Assembly: GCF_003324525.1 (NCBI RefSeq)
Contig: NZ_QGDC01000011.1
Coordinates: 20,268 to 84,267, forward strand
Direction: 5' to 3'
Source of the DNA: Mucilaginibacter hurinus
Lineage (GTDB): Bacteria > Bacteroidota > Bacteroidia > Sphingobacteriales > Sphingobacteriaceae
DNA: 64,000 nt
Under the pieces are notes generated by a model. The model was not told the origin of the DNA. It ran no database searches and saw only the letters and a program-made list of their open reading frames with translations. The translations under genes were made by a program, and so were the position numbers. Below, one piece after another: positions 17,276 through 28,252 of the stretch (position 1 is the stretch's first letter; each line of letters begins with the position of its first letter).

Positions 17276-17590
17276 ACGCAATCTTGGATTGTTGTTAAAT
17301 TGTGGCTGCCGTAACTTGTCCGGGTAGGTACATGTACCACGCAGTTGTAACGTTCTATATCAAACTAACCATGTCATCAAACAGTATGACCATAATGTTG
17401 CCACGTTTGCCAGTGGGGAGATTATGCTCACAAATAAATTACAAGCCGGCATGTAAAATAAACAACACAATATTTTTGCACGTTGATCAATATTTAATAT
17501 TTGATCAGTCAATCTAATCGTATATTCAGTATTAATTTCATAAGATCCTATCCAACTTGTTTGTGCCTTATTTAGAATCAATGTACATAT

Positions 17591-17625
17591 ATATTAATTT
17601 GAAATTAATGATTTTAAATTAATAT
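17591..17625. repeat. 10-bp inverted repeat ATATTAATTT / AAATTAATAT
   Basis: Perfect arms at 17591-17600 and 17616-17625 with a 15-base spacer that itself holds a second AAATTAAT. It lies 100 bases upstream of the propeller kinase. A regulator site or a weak cruciform is possible, but base composition makes chance likely. Confidence 0.35.
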
Positions 17626-17667
17626 GTTTGATAATAAGTATTATAGCCGTATAATTTTATTATTTAG

Positions 17668-17687
17668 ATAATTGCTGTATTAGTAAC
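17668..17687 (+). promoter_or_regulatory. Recurrent intergenic element, copy 3
   Basis: ATAATTGCTGTAT followed by TAGTAAC, 39 bases before the hybrid kinase start. It is nearly the same as the copy at 3508-3527. Confidence 0.35.
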
Positions 17688-17725
17688 CAACTGTCGAAGA
17701 CTATAATGCATTTATAAGCTTATTA

Positions 17726-20700
17726 ATGAACCTCCTTAACAGAATCACAATTACATGTGTTGGCATGCTGGTTGGCGTGTGTTGTGTTTTTGCTCAGCCC
17801 GCTAAAATAAGCTTTACTACCTTCAACAGTTCTAACGGTCTCTCCCAAAACACGCTGCATTGTATTTATAAGGACAGATTCGGACTTATGTGGTTTGGTA
17901 CCCAGGATGGGTTGAACCGATACAATGGCTATGATGTACAGGTCTACCGGCATCGGCTGGATAACGATAAAACGTTGCCAGCCAATTTTGTTTCGTCTAT
18001 TGATGAAGATACGCAAGGGGATTTATGGATAGGCACAAGGATTGGCGGCTTGAGTAAATACGACCGGGCGAAAGATAAATTTGCAAACTATAAGCATAAT
18101 CCTTCCAATCCACATTCCATCAGCCATAATAATGTAAACGTTATTTACAATGATAAATCATCCAACTTATGGATAGGCACAGAAAAAGGGCTTAACCTTT
18201 TTGATAAAAAGCGCCAGAGATTTAAACGGTTTCTTAATAACCCGCAAGACACCGGCAGTATCAGCAATTCCCTGATATATTCAATATTTGAAGATTCGGA
18301 TAACAACTTATGGGTAGGCACCGCAAACGGTCTAAACCGACTTAACAGGAAAACGAAAAAATTTGAGAGATTTTTGTATAAGGCACCCGGGTTAAGGGGA
18401 GGCGAAAATTTAATTTATGTTATCATAGAGGACGAAAAGAAGCAAATTTGGGTGGGTACCAATAGTGGGTTAATCCTGGTAAATAAAAACACTAAAGCAT
18501 TTTCGCATTATACGGTTGATCCCGATAAAAATTCGGCCGATGGAATCAATCCTGTCTTTTGTATGGCTATGGCCGGGCGTAACAGGTTTTGGTTAGGGAC
18601 CAACACAACGCTGCAATTATTTGACGCAAATAGTAAGCAGATTATACCTATAACCAACAAAGTTACCGAGGAAAGCGCCATGCCTAATGATGGGATATAT
18701 TCCATGTTGCATGATAATACAGGTATCTTGTGGGTAGGCACTACCAGCCAGGGTATACTTAAATACAACAGTAACCTCCCGGTATTTCCCTCGTTCAAAA
18801 ACTCTTTAAAGGCTATTCCTTCAGCCAAAAATATTATCAGAAGCATAGCTGAAGACAACAAAGGCAACCTGTATTTAGCTACCGACGACGGGCTGGAATA
18901 TTTTAACCGGGACGATTGTTCTTATAAATCCTTTCGCCATAAAAAGGGAACTACAAACAGCTTGTTAAGTAATTATACTACGGCGGTTATTTACACTAAA
19001 AGCCACGATGTTTGGGTAGGTACTTACAGTAGCGGACTTAATAGGCTCGATCCTCAAACGGGTGTTTTTGAACAGTATACAGCAGGGAGTGGGAGCGGAC
19101 AATTAAGCGACAACTACATTTATGCGCTGCTGGAAGATCGTAAGGGTAATATTTGGATAGGTACAGAGTCGGGCGGGGTAAACGTATTTAACCGTAAAAC
19201 CAAGACCTTTACCAAATACAAAAAAAGCAAGAAGTCTAACAGTGGCATAGCAGATAATTCGATATTGGCTCTGTATGAAGATAAAAGAGGTAATATATGG
19301 ATAGGGGGCTACTCGTACGGTATAAGTATTTATAATCAGGCAACAAAGTCGTTTTCATATCTGAATACCAAAAACAGCGACCTTAATAATGATGTGGTAA
19401 GTGCGTTTTATGAAGATGCAGCCGGTAATATGTGGATTGGAACTATGGAAGGCGGAATAAACTGCTATAACATACACACACATAAGTTTACTGCCTTTAA
19501 TGAACAATCCGGACTAATAAACAATACCATTAATTATATAACAGCAGATAAGCAGGGCTTTTTATGGCTGGGCACAAATCAGGGGATTATACGCTTTGAT
19601 CCGGCTAGGAAGAAATTTAGAAACTTTAATTTATACAATGGTTTAAAAACCCTTGAGTTTAACATTGGCGCGGGAACAAATTTACGAAACGGCGAGATTG
19701 TGTTAGGTAGCATAAATGGTTTCAATATAATTGATCCGGCAAACCTGCCGCTAAATAAGAACAGGCCACCTGTTGTTTTTACCGGTTTGGAGTTGTTCAA
19801 TAAACCCGTCCGGATAGGAGAGAATTCTATTTTGAAACAAAACATTCTTACCACAAAGGAAATTGTTTTGCCTTACAATCAATCCGTTGTCACCATTGAG
19901 TTTGCGGCCCTGGACTATACAGTACCCGAAAAAAACAAGTATATATATAAACTGGAGGGATTTGATGAGGCGTGGCGTCTGGGTAACAGCAGGCGCGAAG
20001 CTACTTACACTAACCTAGACCCCGGCACCTATATATTTGAGGTAAAGGGAGCTAATAATGACGGCGAATGGAATCCTGTAAGTAGCAAACTGATTATTAC
20101 GGTTGATCCCCCGTACTGGATGACGTGGTGGTTCAGGGCGCTTTTTTTACTAACTTGTATATGCCTGGTTTATCTTTTTTATCGCTATCGTATTCGTTTT
20201 TTAAGAAAAGCGCAGGCTGAACTTGAGAAGCAGGTACGCCAACGTACATTTGAGTTAAGACTACAGTCTAATGAATTACGTGATTTAAACATCCACCTTC
20301 AATCGCAGGCAGAGGAGTTACAGGTACAGGCAGAAGAATTGCAATCGCAGTCAGAAGAATTGCAATCGCAGTCTGAAGAGCTACAATCTAAAACAAACGA
20401 CCTTGAGCACCTTAATAATGAATTGCAACGACAAAAAGCTGAAGAGCGGAAGGCACGGATGGAGGCCGAAAAAGCAAATAAAGCCAAAAGTACTTTTTTG
20501 GCTACCATGAGCCATGAGATAAGGACACCCATGAATGGGGTGTTAGGAATGGCATCGCTGCTATCGGAGACACAATTGGATATTGAGCAACGTGAATACA
20601 CCGAGGCAATTTTAAACAGCGGAGAATCTTTACTGTGTGTAATAAATGATGTGCTTGATTTTTCTAAAATAGAATCAGGTAACATGGAATTGGATCCGCA

Positions 20701-22003
20701 TGATTTTGAGTTGCGCAAATGTGTTGAAGACGTTTTAGAATTGTTCTCATCTAAGTCAGCTCAATCAGGCATCGATCTGGTTTACCATATAGAAGACGGG
20801 ATACCTGACTATATATATTCCGATAGCTTTCGCTTGCGTCAGGTACTAACAAACATGGTAGGGAACGCAACAAAGTTTACTCATAAGGGCGAAATATTTG
20901 TAGGTATAACTCGCGGGCCGGTAACCGATGATGAAGTAATGCTGTATTTTGAAATAAGGGATACAGGCATTGGAATACCCGAAGAACAAATTGGAAATTT
21001 GTTTAAAGCGTTTAACCAGGTTGATTCTTCTATAACCCGCCGGTATGGTGGTTCAGGTTTAGGTCTGGCTATTTGCGAACGCTTGATTAAATTATTGGGT
21101 GGCAGCGTGAGCGTGAAAAGTAAACTTGGCATCGGTACTACCTTTACCTTTAGTATGCTTTGCAAAAGCGGAAAAGTTACACCCGGTAGCTTGCATGAGG
21201 ATACCAACATTTGCGAAGGGAAAAAGGTATTGGTAGTTGATGATAATGCTACAAATCTGCAAATACTTCAAAAGCAGTTAAGCAAACGCAAGATGACTGT
21301 TGTGGCTGTTTCATCTGGAATTGAGGCTCTTAATGTCTTTGCGACACAGAATGACCTTGACCTGGTAATTACCGATATGCAAATGCCGGATATGGACGGA
21401 GTTCAGCTAAGTGTTAAAATTAAGGCCATCCGCCAAAACCTGCCTATTATTTTGCTGAGTTCGCTGGGGAATGAAAACAAGAAGCAATACCCGCACCTGT
21501 TTTCGTCGGTGTTAACAAAACCTGTAAAGCAAATCCACCTTTTCAAAGTAATTGAACTAGCGCTGATAAAAGACAAAGCATCAGCTTCTGAAGATAAAAA
21601 GAGTATACTTTCCGAAGGTTTTGCCCTTGAGTATCCTTTCAGGATATTAGTAGCAGAAGATAACCTGATGAATCAAAAGCTGATTATAAGGGTATTAAAT
21701 AAACTGGGCTATCTGCCGGACCTGGCATGTGACGGCAAACAGGTATTAACCATGATGGAGGCTAAACCATACGACATTATTTTTATGGATGTGCAGATGC
21801 CCGAGTTGGATGGTTTGGAAGCCACACGTTTAGTGAGGAAGACATATGGTGCCAAACCCCTTATTATCGCCATGACTGCTAATGTGATGAGCGAGGATAA
21901 AGAAAATTGTCTTAAAGCTGGTATGGACGGTTATATATCAAAGCCCATTAACCTGGAAACGCTTGTTAACTATTTACGCGATTTGTTTAATAATCCTAGT
22001 TGA
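17726..22003 (+). CDS. Propeller-type hybrid sensor kinase with two receivers
   Basis: 1425 residues. Signal peptide (1-24), two-component-regulator propeller repeats over about 30-700 (many units of the form NIWIGT, NLWVGT), a Y_Y_Y domain at about 710-790, a membrane segment at about 800-822, a heptad coiled coil (858-900), HisKA with [14 protein letters not shown], HATPase with GNATKFTHK and GGSGLGLAI, and two receivers with Asp in [12 protein letters not shown] and [12 protein letters not shown]. It senses a periplasmic ligand, in relatives often a polysaccharide fragment. Classical family members end in an AraC HTH; this one does not and ends with the second receiver, so its output must be another protein. 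Its end overlaps the convergent cytochrome gene by eight bases. Confidence 0.9.
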   Translation: MNLLNRITITCVGMLVGVCCVFAQPAKISFTTFNSSNGLSQNTLHCIYKDRFGLMWFGTQDGLNRYNGYDVQVYRHRLDNDKTLPANFVSSIDEDTQGDLWIGTRIGGLSKYDRAKDKFANYKHNPSNPHSISHNNVNVIYNDKSSNLWIGTEKGLNLFDKKRQRFKRFLNNPQDTGSISNSLIYSIFEDSDNNLWVGTANGLNRLNRKTKKFERFLYKAPGLRGGENLIYVIIEDEKKQIWVGTNSGLILVNKNTKAFSHYTVDPDKNSADGINPVFCMAMAGRNRFWLGTNTTLQLFDANSKQIIPITNKVTEESAMPNDGIYSMLHDNTGILWVGTTSQGILKYNSNLPVFPSFKNSLKAIPSAKNIIRSIAEDNKGNLYLATDDGLEYFNRDDCSYKSFRHKKGTTNSLLSNYTTAVIYTKSHDVWVGTYSSGLNRLDPQTGVFEQYTAGSGSGQLSDNYIYALLEDRKGNIWIGTESGGVNVFNRKTKTFTKYKKSKKSNSGIADNSILALYEDKRGNIWIGGYSYGISIYNQATKSFSYLNTKNSDLNNDVVSAFYEDAAGNMWIGTMEGGINCYNIHTHKFTAFNEQSGLINNTINYITADKQGFLWLGTNQGIIRFDPARKKFRNFNLYNGLKTLEFNIGAGTNLRNGEIVLGSINGFNIIDPANLPLNKNRPPVVFTGLELFNKPVRIGENSILKQNILTTKEIVLPYNQSVVTIEFAALDYTVPEKNKYIYKLEGFDEAWRLGNSRREATYTNLDPGTYIFEVKGANNDGEWNPVSSKLIITVDPPYWMTWWFRALFLLTCICLVYLFYRYRIRFLRKAQAELEKQVRQRTFELRLQSNELRDLNIHLQSQAEELQVQAEELQSQSEELQSQSEELQSKTNDLEHLNNELQRQKAEERKARMEAEKANKAKSTFLATMSHEIRTPMNGVLGMASLLSETQLDIEQREYTEAILNSGESLLCVINDVLDFSKIESGNMELDPHDFELRKCVEDVLELFSSKSAQSGIDLVYHIEDGIPDYIYSDSFRLRQVLTNMVGNATKFTHKGEIFVGITRGPVTDDEVMLYFEIRDTGIGIPEEQIGNLFKAFNQVDSSITRRYGGSGLGLAICERLIKLLGGSVSVKSKLGIGTTFTFSMLCKSGKVTPGSLHEDTNICEGKKVLVVDDNATNLQILQKQLSKRKMTVVAVSSGIEALNVFATQNDLDLVITDMQMPDMDGVQLSVKIKAIRQNLPIILLSSLGNENKKQYPHLFSSVLTKPVKQIHLFKVIELALIKDKASASEDKKSILSEGFALEYPFRILVAEDNLMNQKLIIRVLNKLGYLPDLACDGKQVLTMMEAKPYDIIFMDVQMPELDGLEATRLVRKTYGAKPLIIAMTANVMSEDKENCLKAGMDGYISKPINLETLVNYLRDLFNNPS
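20297..20401 (+). repeat. 21-bp tandem repeat coding for heptads of a signalling coiled coil
   Basis: Within the propeller kinase, five consecutive heptads starting at residue 858 read [35 protein letters not shown]. The middle copies are almost identical at the DNA level, so copy number could change by slippage without breaking the frame. They lie between the membrane segment and HisKA. Confidence 0.8.
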
Positions 22004-24113
22004 AAAATATCTCATCAACCAGGAATATGGCTGCCGACTTAGTTTTTATATGCAGGTAAGCTATCTTTTTAGGTTTGAGTTTACATTCAACAACTGTTAT
22101 AAATGAAGGGCGGTTCTCTCCCGGTGCAAGCTGTGGCTTCACGGTACTTAATAGTTGCATTTGGCTTTTATTGGCTCCTCCCCACACTTCAACAATTTCG
22201 GGCGGCCTTTTGCCGAAAAGACCAACTGTAATGCTGTGAAATAAAATAGACGAAAGCGTAACCGGCTTATCAAAGAAAAATGCTAATTCAGTATTTCCCT
22301 GCAAGCCTAACCAACTATCGCTGTTTACATCCATGCCGCCTAGTTGCCCGTCTATAAGTCTTTTTTTACCGTTGTTATAGGACATGGCTATTGTGGTTAA
22401 TACAGCCAGGCTGTCAGGTTTGTATATGCCTTTAAAAAGATCGGCTGTAACAACCTGACTACTTAACCAACCCCTTTTAAAAGCCTTCATTTTTAAAGTG
22501 GTGTTTTTGGTAAAGTGTACCCCTTTTTCTAACAATGCAGAAACACTGTCGGGTTCACTTCCATCAGTGGTGTATCGTATTTCAACTCCCTTTATAGGAT
22601 GTTTAATACCCAAAGAGTCTGCCGGGAGTGAATTTTGAATGATAAAGCCGTTAGACTTTAGTTGCGGCGGATTTAATTTGATGGGCTTACCATCGTCTTT
22701 ATAACCGGCAATAAAGGTAATGCCTTTGTGAGCTTTATCAAGTTGCTTGGTTTCCGCGCTGGTAATGCTGGTATTCCAGATGGCAACCTGCTTTAAACTT
22801 TTAATTGCGGATAGTTGAGACAAGTTATTGTAACTTACTTTAGTGCCTGCCAGCGACAGGCTTTTTAAATATTTTAAAGGAGCAAGATACTGCAATCCTT
22901 TCCCGGTAACGTCAGTGAAATTAAGGTTGAGGTGCCGCAGATTGGTAAACTGTGCTATTGTTTTAAGTTCTGCATCTGTTACAGGCATTTTATTTAAACT
23001 GAGCGATATTACCTGCTCTTTGATGGCCGCTAATTCTTCTATTGCCTTTGGGGTATAAACGGCAGGGTTATACAAGTTTACTTTTAGCGCAGGCGACTCT
23101 TTGGCCAATGGAAGTATCACCCGGTAATCATTACTTAGTTTTTTCACCGTGTTATCATCTGCTGCTGCAAAATCATAGCGATCTTCGTTAACGGCGGGTT
23201 TTAAAAAGCTTGCTGCTATTATCCTGAGCGAGTCGTTTTCGGGGAGTTCAACAACTTTTTTCTTAAAATCGGCATTGGCTTTTACCCATAGGTGCAGTAG
23301 CAATGTTTCCTGTTCGGTAAGTTGTACCTTGCCTTTTGGAGGCATGTGCTTTTTATCTTCTTCGGGTAAGTGAATACGCTGCAACAAAAGGCTTAATTCA
23401 GGTTTGCCCGGTATAATCAGCTTCCCGGTTTTACCACCTTTCATTATGGCTTCAGGATCTGTCAGCAATAGTTCACCCTTTATTTTTTCAGTATTATGGC
23501 AGCTGGTGCATTTAGCTTCAAATATAGGTTTAACTACATGTTCATACACGGCAGCTTCTTCAATAGGTATTTGCTCAGCTTCGGTTGACATTACCGGCCC
23601 TAAAACAAAGTCCTCGCCGTGGGTTAAGGCAGCGCCGTAATGGCCGGCTGCAATTAGCATAAAAATAGTAAGCAGCGCCGCGCCTTTGGCTACTCTTGGT
23701 TTATACCAATTAGCGTCACGATACCAGTATATTAACGACGCGATGAAAACAATGCTTACACCCGTCCATTTATGCCATTGCAAAATACTACCACTGTAAC
23801 CCTCTTCTTTTGCCAGGAAAAGGCCCATAATAACTGTAACAGCTGATGAAATTGCACCTATTAACAGCAAATTGGAAGTAAAGCTTTTGTAAAAGCCCTG
23901 ATCGCCATACTCTTCCTTGTACCGGAAAAACTCAAGTGCCATTGATAATATGAGTATAACGATAGGAAAATGGAGCATAAGCGGGTGCATACGCCCTATT
24001 GGCTGCAACCATTGCGGCACCAGAATTTTACTTTCAAAAACTAGTAAAAAAAGGATAAGGGTATTTAAGGCAAACAATAGGTTGCCGGCTAAACCTTTAA
24101 GGTTATTTCTCAT
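21996..24113 (-). CDS. Membrane planctomycete-type cytochrome c with LRR and chitobiase-C-like domains
   Basis: 705 residues. Five membrane segments at about 11-30, 44-62, 80-100, 113-130 and 143-165 (DUF2231-like N-terminus with a HFP-IVIL motif), then a planctomycete-type cytochrome c domain with one haem-binding CxxCH (Cys202-Cys205-His206, CTSCHN), leucine-rich repeats at about 370-460 ([12 protein letters not shown]), and a CHB_HEX_C-like domain at about 495-560 ([10 protein letters not shown]). The C-terminal 120 residues look like a carbohydrate-binding jelly roll. It probably takes electrons in the periplasm from the DUF1501 and DUF1549 partners. It is the last gene of a three-gene minus-strand cluster; 16 bases separate it from the DUF1501 gene. 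Confidence 0.78.
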   Translation of the reverse strand: MRNNLKGLAGNLLFALNTLILFLLVFESKILVPQWLQPIGRMHPLMLHFPIVILILSMALEFFRYKEEYGDQGFYKSFTSNLLLIGAISSAVTVIMGLFLAKEEGYSGSILQWHKWTGVSIVFIASLIYWYRDANWYKPRVAKGAALLTIFMLIAAGHYGAALTHGEDFVLGPVMSTEAEQIPIEEAAVYEHVVKPIFEAKCTSCHNTEKIKGELLLTDPEAIMKGGKTGKLIIPGKPELSLLLQRIHLPEEDKKHMPPKGKVQLTEQETLLLHLWVKANADFKKKVVELPENDSLRIIAASFLKPAVNEDRYDFAAADDNTVKKLSNDYRVILPLAKESPALKVNLYNPAVYTPKAIEELAAIKEQVISLSLNKMPVTDAELKTIAQFTNLRHLNLNFTDVTGKGLQYLAPLKYLKSLSLAGTKVSYNNLSQLSAIKSLKQVAIWNTSITSAETKQLDKAHKGITFIAGYKDDGKPIKLNPPQLKSNGFIIQNSLPADSLGIKHPIKGVEIRYTTDGSEPDSVSALLEKGVHFTKNTTLKMKAFKRGWLSSQVVTADLFKGIYKPDSLAVLTTIAMSYNNGKKRLIDGQLGGMDVNSDSWLGLQGNTELAFFFDKPVTLSSILFHSITVGLFGKRPPEIVEVWGGANKSQMQLLSTVKPQLAPGENRPSFITVVECKLKPKKIAYLHIKTKSAAIFLVDEIFFN

Positions 24114-24129
24114 ATTATAGTACGGTGGA

Positions 24130-25587
24130 TCAGGCTAAAATATCTTTAACTACCTTGCCGGAAACGTCGGTTAAACGGTAACGTCGGCCTAAATGTTTAT
24201 AAATCAGTTTTTCATGGTCAAGCCCCAACTGGTTTAATACCGTGGCTTGAAAATCGTGCACATGCACCGGATTTTTAACTATGTTATATCCAAAATCATC
24301 TGATTCGCCATACACTATGCCGGGTTTAATGCCGCCGCCTGCCATCCATATGCTAAAACAGCGGGGATGGTGGTCGCGCCCATAATTGTCTTTTGTAAGA
24401 GCACCCTGGCTGTAGTTTGTTCTGCCGAACTCGCCGCCCCATATAACCAAGGTTTCATCCAGCAAGCCGCGTTGTTTTAAATCTGTTATCAAAGCAGCTG
24501 ATGCCTGGTCAACATCCAGCGCTTGTTTGCGCATATCCCCCGGCAGGTTGCCGTGCTGGTCCCAGCCCTGGTGATAGAGTTGCACAAATCGTACGCCGTT
24601 TTCTGATAGTTTACGCGCAAGCAGGCAATTGGCCGCATACGTGCCCGGTACCAGGCAGTCCGGGCCGTACATTTTTATAATATCGTCAGATTCTTTTGAT
24701 ATATCGGTTACTTCAGGTATGGCAGTTTGCATACGGTAGGCCATTTCATACTGCTGTATTTTAGCGTTTATTTCCGGATCGCCCATTTCTTGATACGACA
24801 GCTGGTTTACCTCCGCCAGGTTATCAAGCATTTTACGGCGTTCAGCTTTACTAAGGCCATCCTGGTCGTTAAGATAAAGTACGGGCTCTTCGCCTTTGCT
24901 AAATTGCACGCCCTGGTGGATGGAATCAAGAAATCCGTTTGTCCAAAGCTTTGAATACACACCCTGGCCAACCCCCTTGCCGCGCGAAAGCAATACGGTA
25001 AAGGCAGGCAGGTTTTTATTTTCGCTCCCCAAGCCATAACTTAACCACGCCCCCATGCTGGGACGGTTTCCCTGTTGCGCGCCGGTTTGAAAAAATGTTA
25101 ACGCGGGGTCGTGGTTTATCGCTTCGGTATACATTGATTTTACAATGCATAGGTCGTCAACTATTTTTGAAGTATAAGGAAATAAGTCGCTTACCCAGGC
25201 GCCCGATTGGCCATACTGTTTAAAATCAACAAACGAGCCCACCAGCGGGAACGACGCCTGGCCAGACGTCATACCGGTAAGCCGCTGCCCCATACGCACC
25301 GATGCAGGCAGTTCCTGGCCCCACATCTCGCGCAATTTGGGTTTATAGTCAAACGACTCCAGTTGAGATGGCGCGCCGTTTTGAAACAGGTAGATAACAC
25401 GTTGCGCCTTCGGCGCGAAATGCGGTATGCCCGGGGTAAAACCAAAGTCATCATCCCCGCCAATTCCTTTAAGCAAATCGGGTACCAACAGCGACCCTAA
25501 TGCTACGCTGCCTAATCCCAGGCTTAATTTTGATAAAAAGCGCCGCCTGTTTTGATTAAGCGCGTGCTCCATAAATTCATTTGCCAT
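24130..25587 (-). CDS. DUF1501 twin-arginine secreted protein
   Basis: 485 residues. The N-terminus reads NRRRFLSKLSLGLG, a twin-arginine export signal, so the protein is folded in the cytoplasm and exported. The body has hallmarks of DUF1501 (sulfatase/phosphatase-like fold): YLFQNGAPSQLESFDYKP near the start, GQGVY in the middle, QLYHQGWDQHGN, IWGGEFGRTNYSQG, GRDHHPRCFSIWMAGGG. The enzyme activity is unknown in the family. It is always found next to DUF1549/DUF1553 cytochrome proteins, as here, three bases after the stop of the upstream gene. It probably works with them on a common periplasmic substrate. Confidence 0.85.
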   Translation of the reverse strand: MANEFMEHALNQNRRRFLSKLSLGLGSVALGSLLVPDLLKGIGGDDDFGFTPGIPHFAPKAQRVIYLFQNGAPSQLESFDYKPKLREMWGQELPASVRMGQRLTGMTSGQASFPLVGSFVDFKQYGQSGAWVSDLFPYTSKIVDDLCIVKSMYTEAINHDPALTFFQTGAQQGNRPSMGAWLSYGLGSENKNLPAFTVLLSRGKGVGQGVYSKLWTNGFLDSIHQGVQFSKGEEPVLYLNDQDGLSKAERRKMLDNLAEVNQLSYQEMGDPEINAKIQQYEMAYRMQTAIPEVTDISKESDDIIKMYGPDCLVPGTYAANCLLARKLSENGVRFVQLYHQGWDQHGNLPGDMRKQALDVDQASAALITDLKQRGLLDETLVIWGGEFGRTNYSQGALTKDNYGRDHHPRCFSIWMAGGGIKPGIVYGESDDFGYNIVKNPVHVHDFQATVLNQLGLDHEKLIYKHLGRRYRLTDVSGKVVKDILA

Positions 25588-25590
25588 AAC

Positions 25591-27918
25591 TTATGATTTT
25601 GTAATGGTTTCCTCAAGGTTATACATATTCACTATCACTTGCATTAGCGCCGCCAGTTTAATCTTGTCAGCATTCTTCGGCAAAGGATATTCGCCCACTG
25701 CCAACAATTTAGAGGCTTTTTGCTGTGTCAGGGTCTCTAGCCGCCACTTATACAAATCAGCTAACAGGGCCGACTCCTTGTCGCCCGGCTTTCGGCATAC
25801 TATCAGGCGAAAGGCCTTGTTTATCTTATCTTGCTCTGCACTTTTCTCCTGTTGCAATTTACCTGCTAAAACGCGTGCCGCTTCAAGCACCGTTGGGTCA
25901 TTCATCATAGCTAATGCCTGTAGCGGGGTGTTAGTGCTTTGGCGTTTCACTTCGCACTGGTCGCGGTTACTGGCATCAAATATCCCCATAGCCGGTGGTG
26001 GCACTGTGCGTTTTATAAAGGTGTACATTCCCCTGCGATAAAGTTGCGCCCCATGGTCCTGTTTATAGGTACCCAGCATACCCAGGCTGCCCCCTGTTGA
26101 TGCAGCCGCTTCCCATAAACCCGCCGGTTGGTAGGGTTTCACACTTGGTCCGCCTATGGTTTTATTTAACAGGCCACTGCTTGATAGCACCAGGTCCTTA
26201 ATAAATTCAGCTTTTATACGGTACCGCGGACTGCGGGCCAGAAATATGTTATCCGGATCAACTTCCATTTTTGCTTTAGAAACAACAGCAGATTGCCGAT
26301 ATGTTGCAGAAGTAACTATTTGCCTTACCAGGCGCTTTATATCCCAGCCATGGCTCATAAAGTCGGCACACAACCAATCAAGTAATGCCGGGTGACTTGG
26401 CAACTCGCCCTGCATCCCAAAATCGCCCGAGGTTTTTACAATGCCTTTGCCGAAAAATTCCTGCCATACCTGGTTAACAAACACACGCGAAGTAAGCGGG
26501 TTGCGTTTATCAGTGGCCCATTGTGCCAGCCCAAGCCTGTTTTTTGGCAGTTTGTTACTGAAAGGCATTATGGCCACAGGTACGCCCGGCTGTACTTGCT
26601 CGCCATGGCTATCGTACACACCGCGGTTTAATATATAAGTTTTACGTACACTGTCGGTGTTATCGCCCATAACAGATACAATGAGATTGCTTGTATCCGG
26701 CTTGTTAACAAATTTTAATACAGATTTTACATCTTCATCGGTTATTTGCATTTTGGGTTTTTTAGCCCAGGTCTCAGGTCCGCCTACAATTGATTCGAAA
26801 CCATATTCTTTTACATTATTAAAGAACGAGTAAAGTTGATAGTATTCCTTTTGCGAAAACGGATCGTATTTGTGATCATGACAATGGGCACACTCAAGCG
26901 TTACGCCCAGCAAGGCTTTCCCAAACGTGTTGGTGCGGTCACTCACATATTCCACCCGGTACTCTTCATCAATAACACCACCCTCTTCAGTAATTTTGTG
27001 GTTGCGGTTAAAGCCTGTAGCCAGCAACTGCTCTTTTGTAGCGTTAGGCAACAAATCGCCGGCTATTTGCCAGGTGATAAATTTATCATAAGGTAAATTT
27101 TTGTTAAAGGCATGTATCACCCAATCTCTCCACGGCCATTGGCTGCGGTAATTATCATCCTGGTATCCGTGCGAGTCGGCATAGCGTGCAACATCAAGCC
27201 AGTGCACTGCCATCTTTTCGCCGTATGCAGGGTCATTTAGTAATTGGTCCACTACTTTGTCATACGCTTTAGGGCTGTTATCTGCTAAAAAGTTCTCCAT
27301 CATTTTAGCAGATGGCGGCAAACCTGTCAGATCCAGGCTTACCCGTTTCAGCAGGCGCTCCTTATCGGCTTCTTCATTGGGTTCAAGGCCCTTTTCCTCC
27401 TGCTTTTGCAAAATGAAGTAATCAATTTGGTTTCTGGGCCATTTTTTATTCTTTACCTCGGGTATGCCCGGGCTTTTTACGGCTACAAACGACCAGTGTT
27501 TTTCATATTTTGCACCTTGCTTTATCCATTTTTCTATCAAAGCAATTTCGTACGGCAGCAATTTAAGGTTTGAGTTAGGCGGAGGCATAAGCTGGCTCGA
27601 ATCTTTTGTTGTCATACGCGCAAATGCTTCCGATAATTCAGGCTTACCTGGTACAATTGCATGTGCACCCGGATTTTCTTTCAAGGCCTTATAGGCATCT
27701 TCCGCTACATCAAGCCTTAACCCCGCTTCTCGTTTAGCAGCATCTGGTCCGTGACATGCAAAGCATTTATCTGAAAATATAGGTCTGATATCAAAATTAT
27801 AACTTATAGTATCGGGCATATTTCCCAGGGCTCCCCCGGCTTGCGAGCCGGAAGTGCAGGCATACCATGTTGATACAATACAACAAAAAGAAACCACTAA
27901 AAAAACAATCCTTCTCAT
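25591..27918 (-). CDS. PSD1-type cytochrome c / DUF1549 / DUF1553 lipoprotein
   Basis: 775 residues, first gene of the cluster. Lipoprotein-like signal with Cys21, a cytochrome domain with CxxCH at 52-56 (KCFACHG, CKCFACH form), a DUF1549 region at about 150-365 with a second CHDHKYDPF motif (ECAHCHDHK, near residue 343), and DUF1553 at about 450-720 with TNTPLQALAMMNDP near the end. Family members are abundant in planctomycetes and in soil Bacteroidota and are thought to oxidise an organic substrate with electron transfer to the cytochrome. The substrate is unknown here. It lies 335 bases from the divergent exonuclease gene. Confidence 0.88.
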   Translation of the reverse strand: MRRIVFLVVSFCCIVSTWYACTSGSQAGGALGNMPDTISYNFDIRPIFSDKCFACHGPDAAKREAGLRLDVAEDAYKALKENPGAHAIVPGKPELSEAFARMTTKDSSQLMPPPNSNLKLLPYEIALIEKWIKQGAKYEKHWSFVAVKSPGIPEVKNKKWPRNQIDYFILQKQEEKGLEPNEEADKERLLKRVSLDLTGLPPSAKMMENFLADNSPKAYDKVVDQLLNDPAYGEKMAVHWLDVARYADSHGYQDDNYRSQWPWRDWVIHAFNKNLPYDKFITWQIAGDLLPNATKEQLLATGFNRNHKITEEGGVIDEEYRVEYVSDRTNTFGKALLGVTLECAHCHDHKYDPFSQKEYYQLYSFFNNVKEYGFESIVGGPETWAKKPKMQITDEDVKSVLKFVNKPDTSNLIVSVMGDNTDSVRKTYILNRGVYDSHGEQVQPGVPVAIMPFSNKLPKNRLGLAQWATDKRNPLTSRVFVNQVWQEFFGKGIVKTSGDFGMQGELPSHPALLDWLCADFMSHGWDIKRLVRQIVTSATYRQSAVVSKAKMEVDPDNIFLARSPRYRIKAEFIKDLVLSSSGLLNKTIGGPSVKPYQPAGLWEAAASTGGSLGMLGTYKQDHGAQLYRRGMYTFIKRTVPPPAMGIFDASNRDQCEVKRQSTNTPLQALAMMNDPTVLEAARVLAGKLQQEKSAEQDKINKAFRLIVCRKPGDKESALLADLYKWRLETLTQQKASKLLAVGEYPLPKNADKIKLAALMQVIVNMYNLEETITKS

Positions 27919-28252
27919 ATCTATAAATAACGGGATACAAATTACGGGAAAAAACGACCGCGGTTCGACGCTTTATTTGCTTAAAAATACAAGTTTTTTG
28001 ACGTTTATCAATACCGATAACATATGGTTGTGTTATATAATTTTTTATTTCGTAGTATTATAAATAGCATACGTAATAATAAATGTTAATGTATTTGTTG
28101 TATAAACTTCGGCCAAGTAGTATCATATATTCGATAAAGAGAAATAATCCCAGTCTATTGTGGTACATCGTAAGTAAGAGATTTATGTTAGATATTAAAA
28201 CTTTTATCTGCCATTTCTATTTAATAGTTTTGGCAGCACGCATAAAACCATC
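27919..28252. other. Divergent intergenic region
   Basis: 334 bases between the cytochrome cluster and the exonuclease gene. Apart from the plus-strand -7 box at 28225 I see nothing coding or clearly structured in it. Confidence 0.5.
28225..28232 (+). promoter_or_regulatory. -7 promoter box of the exonuclease III gene
   Basis: TAGTTTTG fits TAnnTTTG and lies 20 bases before the ATG. No strong -33 box was seen. Confidence 0.4.

Larger units (their letters stand above)
17276..17725. other. AT-rich intergenic region before the propeller kinase
   Basis: 450 bases, no credible gene. It contains a 10-bp inverted repeat (17591-17600 and 17616-17625) and the recurrent element at 17668-17680. Confidence 0.5.
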
